A stretch of 64,000 nt of DNA from Longispora albida DSM 44784 (GTDB lineage: Bacteria > Actinomycetota > Actinomycetes > Mycobacteriales > Micromonosporaceae): contig NZ_KB903836.1 in NCBI RefSeq assembly GCF_000379825.1, forward strand, positions 248,599 to 312,598. Reading direction: 5' to 3'. A model generated the notes under the pieces. The model was not told where the DNA came from. It ran no database searches and saw nothing but the letters and a program-made list of their open reading frames with translations. Position 1 is the stretch's first letter. Every line of letters starts with the position of its first letter. This document shows, piece after piece, positions 51,112-59,425 of the stretch. A program made the position numbers and the translations under genes.

Positions 51112-51447
51112 TCACGGCCATTCCAGCAGCTCGAAGCGCGTGTCGAGGTCGCCCAGGCTGATGGCCAGCGTCTCGCCGTCGTCGAACGTGCAGCAGGCCA
51201 TCCGCCCGAGGATCTTGTGCGCCTGCACGGCGTCGATGCGCATCGTGCGGGGCGTGCCGCGCAGCAGCCGCCAGGTCTGGCCGGGTGCGGCGAGGACGTA
51301 GGGCGAGCGCCGGTCGTACGCCTCGGCGGCCAGCGCCCTGGCGGCGGCGTGTGGCAGCAGGTCCTGCCGGCGCAGCCGCCTGCCGTGCGCCTCGACGAGC
51401 CGCCTGCGGCGCAGCGGCCCGATGAGCGCGTCGATCCGGTCTGTCAT
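51112..51447 (-). CDS. hypothetical protein
   Basis: 111 aa, Arg-rich N-terminus (LRRRRLVEAHGRRLRRQ) and a Cys pair (RMACCTFDDG). The ATG follows GGAGGAGG, so translation is likely. No family recognised. Convergent with the WYL gene, 4 bp apart. Confidence 0.6.
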   Translation of the reverse strand: MTDRIDALIGPLRRRRLVEAHGRRLRRQDLLPHAAARALAAEAYDRRSPYVLAAPGQTWRLLRGTPRTMRIDAVQAHKILGRMACCTFDDGETLAISLGDLDTRFELLEWP

Positions 51448-51703
51448 CTCGTCAACCTCCTCCCGCTGGGGGCCAGGGGATGTTCATCCAGCGTGAGGGC
51501 AGGTCACGGGGTCCGTCCAAGGCCGAACGGCTCTTTTCCCGGTACCCGGACGGCCGGCTCCGCGTCACGAAAAGGTCGCGGCGGGCCTGGCGGGAATCGG
51601 CCGCCGAGGGCCGGGTTCACACGTCTGTTTGCCGCCAGACCGGCGCGCTCCGCCCAGCCAGGATCGAACTAGTTGATCAAGCAGGCAACGAGGGAGCAGC
51701 GCA

Positions 51704-52450
51704 ATGTCCAAGGTGTACATCGTCACGGGTGGTACTTCCGGCATGGGCCGGGCTGTCGCCGGGAGGCTCGCGGCGGACGGAGCCGCCGTCGTGATCGCGG
51801 CTCGTGGCAAGGAACGCGGCGAGGCGGTCGCCGGGGAGATCCGCGCGGCTGGCGGCCGGGCACTGTTCACGGCGGCCGACCTCACCAGGGAGGAGGACAA
51901 CGCGATGGTGGTCAGGGCGGCGCTGGACGAGTACGGCCGGCTCGACGGCGCGTTCAACAACGCCGGCGGGGTGTGTGCCTTCGGCCCGGTACAGGAGATC
52001 AGCGACGGGAACTGGCGGGCCGACCTGGAGCTGAACCTGTCCTCCGTGTTCTACGCGATGAAGCACCAGGTACCGGCGCTGCTGGCGTCCGGCGGCGGCT
52101 CGATCGTGAACAACGCCTCGAACCTCGGCGCGGTCGGCATGCCGGGTGTCGCGCCCTACGTGGCGGCCAAGCACGGCGTGGCCGGGCTGACCCGCTCGGT
52201 GGCCCTGGAGAACGCGGCCAGCGGCATCCGGGTCAACGCCCTGCTGACCGGCGGTGTGGACACCCCGCTGTTCCGGGCCACGATGGGCGCGACGGAGGAG
52301 GGGGCCGCCCAGATCGCCGCGCTGCACCCGGTGGGCCGGATCGCGGAGCCGGCCGAGATCGCGGCCTTCACCGCGTTCCTGCTCAGCGACGAGGCGAAGT
52401 TCATCACGGGTGCGTGCCTGGCCATCGACGGCGGCTTCACGGCACGCTGA
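51704..52450 (+). CDS. classical SDR family oxidoreductase
   Basis: 248 aa. TGGTSGMGRAVA cofactor loop, NNAG (FNNAGGV), NASNLG catalytic Ser region and YVAAKHGVAG with the catalytic Tyr/Lys. The C-terminal AKFITGACLAIDGGFTAR is typical of FabG-like members. Substrate unknown. Confidence 0.9.
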   Translation: MSKVYIVTGGTSGMGRAVAGRLAADGAAVVIAARGKERGEAVAGEIRAAGGRALFTAADLTREEDNAMVVRAALDEYGRLDGAFNNAGGVCAFGPVQEISDGNWRADLELNLSSVFYAMKHQVPALLASGGGSIVNNASNLGAVGMPGVAPYVAAKHGVAGLTRSVALENAASGIRVNALLTGGVDTPLFRATMGATEEGAAQIAALHPVGRIAEPAEIAAFTAFLLSDEAKFITGACLAIDGGFTAR

Positions 52451-52495
52451 CCCCGGGGGCCGGGACGGCTTCGGCGTCCCGGCCCTGCGCGGGTA

Positions 52496-53290
52496 CTACA
52501 GCAGGTCGTTGATCTCGCCGAAGGTGAGGGCCTCGCCGAGGGAGGTGTAGGTGCCCTGGCCGAGCATCTCGCGGGCCGTGCGCTGGGCGACGGCGTAGGC
52601 GGCCTCGGCGACGGCCGAGCCGAGGCTGATCCGGGCCACGCCGAGCTTGCCGAGGGTGGCCACGTCGGGAGCGCCCGGGCCAGCCAGCACGTTCAGCGGG
52701 ACCGTGACCGCCTCCGCCAGCGCCGTGATCGTCTCGGTGTCGACGACGCCCGGGACGAAGATCCCGTCGGCACCAGCCGCGGTGAATGCTGTGGCTCGCT
52801 CGATGGTCTCGGCGAGCCGGTTCTCCGGTTCGCCGAAGCCGAGGAGGAAGTTGTCGATCCGCGCGTTGATGAACAGCTCGTCTCCGGCCGCTGCCCTGGC
52901 CGCCGCCAGCCGCTCGCACTGCTCGGCGATCGGCAGCTGCTGGTAGGCGATGGTGTCCTCGATGTTGACGCCGGCGGCCCCGGCCTCGATCACGGCGCGG
53001 ATGGTGCCGGCGACGCCTGCCGGGTTGTCCGCGTATCCGGCCTCGATGTCGGCGGTCACCGGCACGCTCACCGCCGCCGCGATCCGGGCGATCAGGTCGA
53101 TGGCCCGGTCACGGCTCAGGTTGCCGCCGTCGCGGGTACCGAGGCTCCACGACACCCCGGCGCTGGTGGTGGCCACGGCGGCCGCCCCGGCGTCCTCGAC
53201 GATGCGGGCGCTGGCGACGTCCCAGGCGTTGGGGAGGGCGAGCGGGGAGCCGGTGTGGTGGAGGGAACGGAAGAGCTGCGCGTTGGTCAT
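52496..53290 (-). CDS. isocitrate lyase/PEP mutase family protein
   Basis: 264 aa from the ATG at 53290. LPNAWDVASARIVEDAG, TADIEAGYAD and GAAGVNIEDTIAYQQ, then INARIDNF and GADGIFVPGVVD are the TIM-barrel motifs of the ICL/PEPM superfamily; the usual KKCGH loop is not obvious, so the specific reaction (C-C or C-P lyase type) is unclear. Divergent from the Ada-AlkA gene with a palindrome between them. Confidence 0.85.
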   Translation of the reverse strand: MTNAQLFRSLHHTGSPLALPNAWDVASARIVEDAGAAAVATTSAGVSWSLGTRDGGNLSRDRAIDLIARIAAAVSVPVTADIEAGYADNPAGVAGTIRAVIEAGAAGVNIEDTIAYQQLPIAEQCERLAAARAAAGDELFINARIDNFLLGFGEPENRLAETIERATAFTAAGADGIFVPGVVDTETITALAEAVTVPLNVLAGPGAPDVATLGKLGVARISLGSAVAEAAYAVAQRTAREMLGQGTYTSLGEALTFGEINDLL

Positions 53291-53358
53291 AACTGGGAAG
53301 TCTGGCCGGCATGTCCGGATCCCGCTGGCGAGAATACGACGTGGACGTGGAGGGGTCG

Positions 53359-53382
53359 CGGGAATACGACGTCGCATTCCCG
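53359..53382. promoter_or_regulatory. 24-bp near-perfect palindrome upstream of the Ada-AlkA gene
   Basis: CGGGAAT-x-CGACGTCG-x-ATTCCCG, 22 of 24 positions symmetrical, centred about 50 bp upstream of the ATG at 53420. Another copy of the left half, GAATACGACGT, lies 30 bp upstream at 53332-53342. Confidence 0.6.
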
Positions 53383-53383
53383 C

Positions 53384-53413
53384 TGGACCACACCCGGGTG
53401 CTGCGGGGATGCT
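53384..53413 (+). promoter_or_regulatory. candidate weak promoter TGGACC-18-GATGCT
   Basis: GATGCT (53408-53413) ends 6 nt before the ATG at 53420, and TGGACC (53384-53389) lies 18 bp further up. Both elements are weak, consistent with a promoter needing an activator at the adjacent palindrome. Confidence 0.3.
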
Positions 53414-53419
53414 GACCCG

Positions 53420-54889
53420 ATGCATGAGGACAGGCAGCGGTGCGTGCGCGCCGTGCACTCGCGGGACGCCCGCTTCGACGGCTGGTTCTTCACGGCGGTC
53501 CTGACCACCAGGATCTACTGCCGGCCGAGCTGCCCGGTGCCGCCGCCGAAGGTCGAGAACATGGTTTTCTACCCGAGCGCCGCGGCGGCTCAGCAGGCCG
53601 GCTACCGGGCGTGCAAGCGCTGCCGCCCCGACGCCAGCCCGGGCTCTCCGCGCTGGAACGAGCGCGCCGACCTCGTGGCCAGGGCCATGCGCCTGATCTC
53701 CGACGGGGTGGTCGACCGGGAGGGTGTGCCGGGGCTGGCAGCCCGGCTCGGGTACAGCATCCGGCAGGTCGAGCGGCAGCTCGGCGCGGAACTCGGGGCC
53801 GGCCCGCTCGCCCTGGCCCGTGCCCAGCGGGCGCAGACGGCCCGGCTGCTGATCGAGACGACGGCGCTGCCGATGGGGGAGGTGGCGTTCGCGGCGGGGT
53901 TCGGGAGCATCCGCACGTTCAACGAGACGGTGAAAGAGGTGTTCGCGCTGTCCCCGACGGAGCTGCGCGACCGGCTCGCGAAGGGCAGGCCCCCGGCGAC
54001 GTCCGGCACGATCTCGCTGCGGCTGCCGTACCGGGCTCCGCTGTGCCCCGGCAACCTGTTCGGTCACCTGGCGGCCACGGCGGTGCCGGGCGTGGAGGAG
54101 TGGCGCGACGGCGCGTACCGGCGGACGCTCCGGCTGCCCCACGGCCACGGCTTCGCGACGCTGCGGCCCGCCGCCGGGTACGTGGCGTGTGATCTGGCGC
54201 TGACCGACCTGCGGGACCTGTCGAACGCGATCAGCCGGTGCCGGTGGCTGCTCGACCTGGACGCCGACCCGGCGGCCGTCGACGCGCTGCTCGCCGAGGA
54301 CCCGGCCCTGGCTCCGCTGGTGGCCGCCGATCCGGGCCGCCGGGTACCGCGCACGACCGACCCGGCCGAGTTCGCCGTGCGCGCGGTCCTCGGCCAGCAG
54401 GTCTCGACGGCCGCCGCGCGTACCCACGCCGCCCGCCTCGTCCTCGCGCACGGCGAGCCGGTGTCCGACCCGGCAGGCGGGCTGACGCACCTGTTCCCGA
54501 CGCCGGAACAGCTGACCACTGTGGACCCGGCGACGCTCGCGATGCCCGCCACCCGCCGGCGTACCCTCACGACGCTGATCGGCGCTCTCGCGGACGGCAC
54601 AGTGGACCTGGGGATCGGCGGAGACTGGCAGCGTGCCCGGGCTCACCTGGCGGCGCTGCCGGGTATCGGGCCGTGGACGGTGGAGACGATCGCGATGCGC
54701 GCGCTCGGGGACCCGGACGCCTTCGTGGCCACTGATCTCGGCATCAGGCTCGCAGCCGCCGGGCTTGGCCTGCCGGAGAGCCCGGGGGCGCTGATCCGCA
54801 GGTCGGAGCGCTGGCGGCCGTGGCGAGCCTACGCCGTGCAGTACCTGTGGGCCACGGGTGACCACGCGATCAACCGGATGCCGGCGTAA
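53420..54889 (+). CDS. Ada-AlkA type protein: Ada zinc domain, AraC HTH and DNA-3-methyladenine glycosylase II
   Basis: 489 aa. Residues about 5-80 are the Ada metal-binding domain with Cys in IYCRPSCPV and ACKRCRP, which can accept a methyl group. Residues about 85-180 are an AraC-type HTH (LAARLGYSIRQVERQL and VAFAAGFGSIRTFNETVKEVF). The rest is AlkA: AlkA_N, then LGQQVSTAAAR, the HhH LAALPGIGPWTVETIAM and catalytic Asp in FVATDLGI. It should excise alkylated bases and act as its own alkylation sensor. Start at 53420; longer in-frame starts ignored. Confidence 0.92.
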   Translation: MHEDRQRCVRAVHSRDARFDGWFFTAVLTTRIYCRPSCPVPPPKVENMVFYPSAAAAQQAGYRACKRCRPDASPGSPRWNERADLVARAMRLISDGVVDREGVPGLAARLGYSIRQVERQLGAELGAGPLALARAQRAQTARLLIETTALPMGEVAFAAGFGSIRTFNETVKEVFALSPTELRDRLAKGRPPATSGTISLRLPYRAPLCPGNLFGHLAATAVPGVEEWRDGAYRRTLRLPHGHGFATLRPAAGYVACDLALTDLRDLSNAISRCRWLLDLDADPAAVDALLAEDPALAPLVAADPGRRVPRTTDPAEFAVRAVLGQQVSTAAARTHAARLVLAHGEPVSDPAGGLTHLFPTPEQLTTVDPATLAMPATRRRTLTTLIGALADGTVDLGIGGDWQRARAHLAALPGIGPWTVETIAMRALGDPDAFVATDLGIRLAAAGLGLPESPGALIRRSERWRPWRAYAVQYLWATGDHAINRMPA

Positions 54890-54905
54890 GGGGCGGACGG
54901 GAACT

Positions 54906-54936
54906 GCGAGGATGGCGCACAACGTGCCATCCTCGC
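54906..54936 (+). terminator. hairpin terminator after the Ada-AlkA gene
   Basis: Perfect 11-bp arms GCGAGGATGGC (54906-54916) and GCCATCCTCGC (54926-54936) with a 9-nt loop, 16 bp after the stop codon. Confidence 0.65.
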
Positions 54937-55011
54937 GTCATGTCAGCGACAGTCGTGAATATGTCGAGCCTCTAGCGTGACGGGATCCCTCATCCACAGT
55001 GGAGACCGCCC

Positions 55012-56115
55012 ATGCACGCATATCTCCGCAGGCTGCTGGCATCCGCCGCAGCCCTCGCGCTGACCTTGACAGCCCTGCTCACCGCCAGCATGCCGGCCCA
55101 GGCGGCCGTGCCCGACGTGTGGGCCTTCGCCTACAACGACACCCTCGCCCCGGCTCCCGGCAGCACCATGAACACCGCCTACCAGTGGGGCACGTTCAAG
55201 ACGGCGTGCCCGCTGTCCTGGGCGACGATCACGATGGTCACGCCGGGCAAGTACGCGGTGGTCCTGCCCTGCTCGTCGGGGGCCGACAGCCGTGGCGTCG
55301 TCCACGTCACCGCCGTCAACGACAACGGCAGGTACTGCGAGATCGAGAACTGGGCCGACAGCGGCACCTCGAAAGTCGTGACCGTGCTGTGCTTCAAGGG
55401 CCCGTCGCCCGATCCGTCGAAGTTCACGGTGTCCTACATGCGCAGCTCCGGCCCGGCCGGGGCCGGCGCGCACGCCTACGTCCACTCGGACTTCGCGGGC
55501 TCCATCATCGACGCCTACAACTCAGCTTCCGGAGCCGTGACGGTCACGCACATCGGGACCGGCCGGTACGAGGCGAGGTTCGCCGGGCTCAGCGGCGGGC
55601 TGGCGACCTACAACGGTGACTGGCAGGCCACCGCGCAGCACGTGAACGACCTGCCCCGCCGGTGCAAGATAGACAACTGGTTCTACAGCGGGCCCGACTA
55701 CTCGGTGCTCGTCTCGTGCACCAACCCGAACGGTGCCCTCACCGACACGTGGTGGACGCTGTCGTACCACCACAAGCGGGCTGTGACGGGTGTGCTGCCC
55801 GGGTCGAACCGGTTCGCGTACGAGACCACGCTGGCCGGGGCTCCGGCGGGCAGCAACTACAACCCGATCGCCCCGCCGAACACGTTCGTGGCCGTGCCGC
55901 CCGGCAAGTACACGATGATGTATCCGGGGGTCTGGGGTGGCCGCACCCACATGCAGGTCACGGCCCTGGCCGGCACCTACGGCCACTGGTGCAACCTGGA
56001 GAGCGTGTGGACGCCGTTCGCCCCGTCGGGTGTGCAGGCCAAGGTGATCTGTTTCAGCAACGTGGGCACGCTCGCCGACAACATGGCCTTCACGACCTAC
56101 ACGTCAAACGCCTGA
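55012..56115 (+). CDS. secreted protein of three internal repeats
   Basis: 367 aa with a signal peptide (cleavage near AQA-AVP). Three diverged repeats of about 105-115 residues share GKY or GRY, then VTA or a similar turn, then C-x-(I/L)-(E/D)-x-W and a V-x-V-x-C strand, suggesting a three-bladed or stacked beta architecture with two Cys per repeat. No enzyme motif seen. The end overlaps the Lrp gene by 12 bp on the opposite strand. Confidence 0.7.
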   Translation: MHAYLRRLLASAAALALTLTALLTASMPAQAAVPDVWAFAYNDTLAPAPGSTMNTAYQWGTFKTACPLSWATITMVTPGKYAVVLPCSSGADSRGVVHVTAVNDNGRYCEIENWADSGTSKVVTVLCFKGPSPDPSKFTVSYMRSSGPAGAGAHAYVHSDFAGSIIDAYNSASGAVTVTHIGTGRYEARFAGLSGGLATYNGDWQATAQHVNDLPRRCKIDNWFYSGPDYSVLVSCTNPNGALTDTWWTLSYHHKRAVTGVLPGSNRFAYETTLAGAPAGSNYNPIAPPNTFVAVPPGKYTMMYPGVWGGRTHMQVTALAGTYGHWCNLESVWTPFAPSGVQAKVICFSNVGTLADNMAFTTYTSNA

Positions 56116-56574
56116 CGTGCCGTCCGGTGGGCTCGGGGCACCCGGGTCCACCGGCCGCTCGAAGAACGTCTCCAGCACGACGGTGGCGCTGGTGCCGGTC
56201 ACGCCGTCGATCTCGTAGATCCGGCGCAGGACTCCCTGCAGGGCTTCCGTGCTGCCCGTCCGCACCTTGACCAGCACCGAGGCCGATCCGGCGATCACGT
56301 GCGCCTCCTGGATCTCCGGCAGGGCCGCGAACGCGGCGGCCGAGTCGCCCATCCACGAGCTCGCCTCGACCATCACGTAGGCCAGGACCCCGCGTCCGAG
56401 CGCCGCCGGGTCGGCGTCCACTGTGGTCCGCCGGATCACGCCCCGCTCGCGGAGCTTGCGCACCCGGTCGTGCGCGGCGCCAGCCGACAACCCGACGGCC
56501 TGCCCGAGCGCCGCGTATGCCCGGGTGGCGTCCTGCTGCAACAGCGCGACCAGCGCGCGATCGATGTCGTCCAT
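56104..56574 (-). CDS. Lrp/AsnC family transcriptional regulator
   Basis: 156 aa from the ATG at 56574. HTH: DIDRALVALLQQDATRAYAALGQAVGLSAGAAHDRVRKLRERGVI; C-terminal RAM domain with LAYVMVEAS and AHVIAGSASVLVKVR. Amino-acid-responsive regulator; the divergent hydrolase at 56623 is a possible target. Convergent overlap of 12 bp with the secreted repeat protein gene. Confidence 0.88.
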   Translation of the reverse strand: MDDIDRALVALLQQDATRAYAALGQAVGLSAGAAHDRVRKLRERGVIRRTTVDADPAALGRGVLAYVMVEASSWMGDSAAAFAALPEIQEAHVIAGSASVLVKVRTGSTEALQGVLRRIYEIDGVTGTSATVVLETFFERPVDPGAPSPPDGTSGV

Positions 56575-56622
56575 GCTGTGCCCGAGTCTACGGCCAGGGC
56601 GTGGTGCCGTAACCTCGCCGGG

Positions 56623-57429
56623 GTGGATGATCTTGCTGAGATCCGCGAGGCGGGAAGGCTGCGGGCCGCTGCCCGGACTCCGGGCCCTGCCATGAAGACC
56701 GAACACCATCGTGTACCCGCACCAGCGCGCCTCTACCAGCCACAGTCCCCGGCCTGCGTCGTGTACCTGCACGGCGGCGGCTGGACGATCGGCAGCGTGG
56801 ACACCCACGACGCGGCGTGCCGGCGGCTCGCGGCGGGTACCGGGCTGGCCGTCCTGTCCGTGGACTACCGGCTGGCGCCCGAGCACCCGTACCCGGCGGC
56901 TTTCGACGACGCGCTCGGGGCGGCCGAGTGGGCGCTCGGCAGGTACCCGTCGGTGTCGGTGGCGGGGGACAGCGCCGGCGGCACCCTCGCGGCCCTCGTC
57001 GCGCTCCGGCTGCGGGGCCGGCTCGCCGGGCAGTTCCTGTGCTATCCGAACACCGATCTCACCCTGAGCCAGCCGAGCATCGCGCTCACCGGCTGCGACC
57101 TGAGCGCTGCGGACCTGGAGTGGTTCGCCGGCAACTGGGTACCGGATCCGGCCCTGCGGTCCTCGCCGGAGGTCAGCCCGCTGTTCGCGGCGGACCTGGC
57201 CGGGCTGCCACCGTCCCTTGTGGTCACCGCCGAGCACGACCCGCTCCGCGACGAGGGCGAGCTGTACGCCGCCCGCCTCGCCAGCGCCGGTGTCCGCACG
57301 ATCGCGCGCCGCGAACCCGGCCTACAGCACGGCTACCTGACGACCGACGCGCCCGAGTGCTTCGCGGCGGCCGGGCGCTTCCACGCCGACGTCCGGGCGC
57401 TGCTCGGGCTGACTACACCTGGCTCGTGA
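56623..57429 (+). CDS. alpha/beta hydrolase of the HSL family
   Basis: 268 aa from the GTG at 56623. HGGGWTIG is the oxyanion loop, GDSAGGTLAA holds the nucleophile Ser (about residue 125), with Asp in AEHDPLRDEG and His in QHGYL. Such enzymes hydrolyse short-chain esters. Divergent from the Lrp gene 48 bp away; converges with and overlaps the NTPase gene by 17 bp. Confidence 0.87.
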   Translation: MDDLAEIREAGRLRAAARTPGPAMKTEHHRVPAPARLYQPQSPACVVYLHGGGWTIGSVDTHDAACRRLAAGTGLAVLSVDYRLAPEHPYPAAFDDALGAAEWALGRYPSVSVAGDSAGGTLAALVALRLRGRLAGQFLCYPNTDLTLSQPSIALTGCDLSAADLEWFAGNWVPDPALRSSPEVSPLFAADLAGLPPSLVVTAEHDPLRDEGELYAARLASAGVRTIARREPGLQHGYLTTDAPECFAAAGRFHADVRALLGLTTPGS

Positions 57430-57931
57430 TCAGCGCCAGCCGCCCGGCCACCGGGCCGGGCGGGATCTCGGCCAGCTCGTAGCCGAGCGCCTCGTACACC
57501 TCCTGGTGGATCCGCTCGAACCTCAGCGCCTCAGGGAGGGTGATCCGGCGTACGGCTGTGCGCTCGACGTGGCCGAGGGTGCGGACGAAGAAGACGCGGC
57601 GCTCGTAGACCTCCTCGCGCTGGATGCGGTCTAGCTCGGCCTCCAGGGCCGCTGACGGCGGGCGGCCGGCGTAGACGCTCAGTGCGTACGTGCACACGGG
57701 CGACCGGTCGAAGAACTGCACGCTCCCGGCGGCGCCGGCCTGCCGTTCCCGCTGGCAGGCCACGATCTCGTCGATCAGGTCCGGCCCGTCCAGCTTCTCG
57801 CCCCGCCGCCGGCTGGCCGCGATGACGTCGGTGGCCGCCTCGGCGACGACCGTGTACCCGAGCCCGGCCAGCCCGCCGAGGATCGTCGTCTTGCCAGCTC
57901 CCGGCGTGCCGGTGAGGACGAACCGCTTCAC
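57413..57931 (-). CDS. AAA_28-like P-loop NTPase
   Basis: 172 aa. RFVLTGTPGAGKTTILGGLAGLGYTVVAEAATDVI: Walker A and the following EAA-type segment typify AAA_28 NTPases; FFDRSPVCTYALSVY fits the second motif. Start is GTG at 57931 overlapping the stop of the epimerase gene (GTGA), with GGGGGAAGAA before it. Same transcript as the epimerase. Confidence 0.83.
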   Translation of the reverse strand: MKRFVLTGTPGAGKTTILGGLAGLGYTVVAEAATDVIAASRRRGEKLDGPDLIDEIVACQRERQAGAAGSVQFFDRSPVCTYALSVYAGRPPSAALEAELDRIQREEVYERRVFFVRTLGHVERTAVRRITLPEALRFERIHQEVYEALGYELAEIPPGPVAGRLALITSQV

Positions 57932-58878
57932 TTCTTCCCCCTTGCTCGTACCTGCCCCGCCAGGTCCCGGGCCGCATCCGCCCACTCCGTGAACTCGAAC
58001 GAGAACCCGGCGCCGAGCAGCAGGCCCGGTACGACGCGGCGGCTCTTGAGCAGCAGCTCCGTGTCGGTCCGCAGTGCGAACGCCCCGATCTCGGCCATCA
58101 TCCGGGTCGCGGGCAGCCCGGCCGGCACGCCCCACGCGCCGCGCAGCGCCCGCATGAACTCGCGCTGCGGCAGCGGGCCGGGGGAGGCCAGGTTGACCGG
58201 GCCGGTGATGTCCTCCCGCCCGAGCAGGAACAGTACCGCCGCCACGAAGTCGCGCTCGTGGATCCACGACACGTACTGCCGCCCGCCGGCGACCGGCCCG
58301 CCGAGCCCGAGCCGCACCATCCACAGCAGGTAGTCGAAGACGCCGGCCCGATCGGCGCTCATCACCATCGCTGAGCGCAGGGCGACCTTCCGGGTACCGG
58401 GTACCGGGGCGAGTTCCTGCTCGCGTTCCCAGGCCTTGGCGATGTCGATGCTGTAGCCCCAGTAGCCGGGCACGCCGGGTTCCGTGCCGCCGATGACGCC
58501 GGTGGCCTCGTCGTTGGCGGTGTCGTACCGGTGCGCGTAGATCGTCGCGGTGCTCATCTGGAGCCACACCCGGGGTGGCCGGCTGGCGGCGGCGATGGCC
58601 TGCCCGACGGCGCGCGTGGAGTCCACCCGGGAGTCCATCATCTCCTGGAGGTTCTCCTTGGTGTACCGGCAGCTCACGCTCCGGCCGGCCAGGTTGATCA
58701 CGGCGTCGCAGCCGTCGAGCTCCGCGGCCCACGGCCCCAGGGTCGCGCCGTCCCATGCCACCTCACGCGGGCCCCGTGGCCGCCTCGTGAGGATGGTGAC
58801 CTCGTGACCGGCCCCGGTGAGGGCGCGGCCGAGGAGCCGGCCGACCTGGCCGGTACCGCCCGGAATCACGATCTTCAT
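57928..58878 (-). CDS. TIGR01777-type NAD-dependent epimerase (DUF1731)
   Basis: 316 aa. Extended-SDR start MKIVIPGGTGQVGRLL, WDG, VINLAGRSVSCRYT and the C-terminal DUF1731 region PTRMMAEIGAFALRTDTELLLKSRRVVPGLLLGAGF (in parts). First gene of an operon with the P-loop NTPase. Two adjacent TTGAAC-type palindromes lie 16-43 bp upstream, so a MarR-type repressor probably controls it. Confidence 0.88.
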   Translation of the reverse strand: MKIVIPGGTGQVGRLLGRALTGAGHEVTILTRRPRGPREVAWDGATLGPWAAELDGCDAVINLAGRSVSCRYTKENLQEMMDSRVDSTRAVGQAIAAASRPPRVWLQMSTATIYAHRYDTANDEATGVIGGTEPGVPGYWGYSIDIAKAWEREQELAPVPGTRKVALRSAMVMSADRAGVFDYLLWMVRLGLGGPVAGGRQYVSWIHERDFVAAVLFLLGREDITGPVNLASPGPLPQREFMRALRGAWGVPAGLPATRMMAEIGAFALRTDTELLLKSRRVVPGLLLGAGFSFEFTEWADAARDLAGQVRARGKK

Positions 58879-58893
58879 CTTCGCCCCCGCACC

Positions 58894-58921
58894 TTGAACA
58901 CGTTCAGTTGAACGCGTTCAA
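58894..58921. promoter_or_regulatory. two adjoining TTGAAC-type palindromes
   Basis: TTGAACACGTTCAG (58894-58907) and the perfect palindrome TTGAACGCGTTCAA (58908-58921), head to tail, just upstream of the epimerase start and 15 bp downstream of the MarR gene. Confidence 0.65.
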
Positions 58922-58936
58922 GATAGCGGATCGCCC

Positions 58937-59377
58937 TCACATCCGCGACTGGAGCTTGCGGGCCAGGGTGCCGAGGGTGGCCAGCTCCGCGGGGGTGAGG
59001 ACGTCGACGACCATGCGGCGGACGCTCTCGACGTGCGCGGGAGCCGCCGCCTTGATCGCGGCCAGGCCTTCCGGGGTGAGGACGGCGTACACGCCGCGCG
59101 CGTCGCCGGAGCACTCCTCGCGGCGGGCCAGCCCCCGCCCGGACATCCGGCGGATCTGGTGCGACAGCCGGCTCTTCGACCACGACAGCGCCGTGCCGAG
59201 GTCCTGCATCCGCAGCCGGTGCTCCGGGGCCTCGGAGAGCACGACGAGGACGACGTAGTCCGGGTACGACAGGCCGGAGGGCGCGAGGTCGCGGGCCAGG
59301 CCGGCCTCCAGCATCTCGGCCAGGGTGATGAAGGAGCGCCAGTCGCGGAGCTGGTCCGGGCTGAGCCAGGTGGTCAT
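58937..59377 (-). CDS. MarR family transcriptional regulator
   Basis: 146 aa from the ATG at 59377; TAGGAT ends 7 nt upstream, so the in-frame ATG at 59386 inside that hexamer is not used. Winged helix: RMQDLGTALSWSKSRLSHQIRRMSGRGLARREE. Lies directly upstream of the epimerase-NTPase operon on the same strand and divergent from a VOC gene; both borders carry palindromes. Confidence 0.88.
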   Translation of the reverse strand: MTTWLSPDQLRDWRSFITLAEMLEAGLARDLAPSGLSYPDYVVLVVLSEAPEHRLRMQDLGTALSWSKSRLSHQIRRMSGRGLARREECSGDARGVYAVLTPEGLAAIKAAAPAHVESVRRMVVDVLTPAELATLGTLARKLQSRM

Positions 59378-59384
59378 GGTCCCC

Positions 59385-59390
59385 ATCCTA
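59385..59390 (-). promoter_or_regulatory. candidate -10 (TAGGAT) of the MarR gene
   Basis: TAGGAT on the minus strand ends 7 nt before the ATG at 59377; TTGACG of the palindrome at 59399-59412 is near the -35 position. Confidence 0.45.
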
Positions 59391-59398
59391 GTGGCATA

Positions 59399-59412
59399 GT
59401 TGATGCGTCAAC
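59399..59412. promoter_or_regulatory. inverted repeat GTTGATGCGTCAAC between MarR and VOC genes
   Basis: Perfect 5-bp arms GTTGA/TCAAC around TGCG in the divergent spacer, overlapping the likely -35 of the MarR gene. Typical MarR-operator position, though the sequence differs from the TTGAAC palindromes at 58894-58921. Confidence 0.5.
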
Positions 59413-59425
59413 CAAGGGAGTGACC

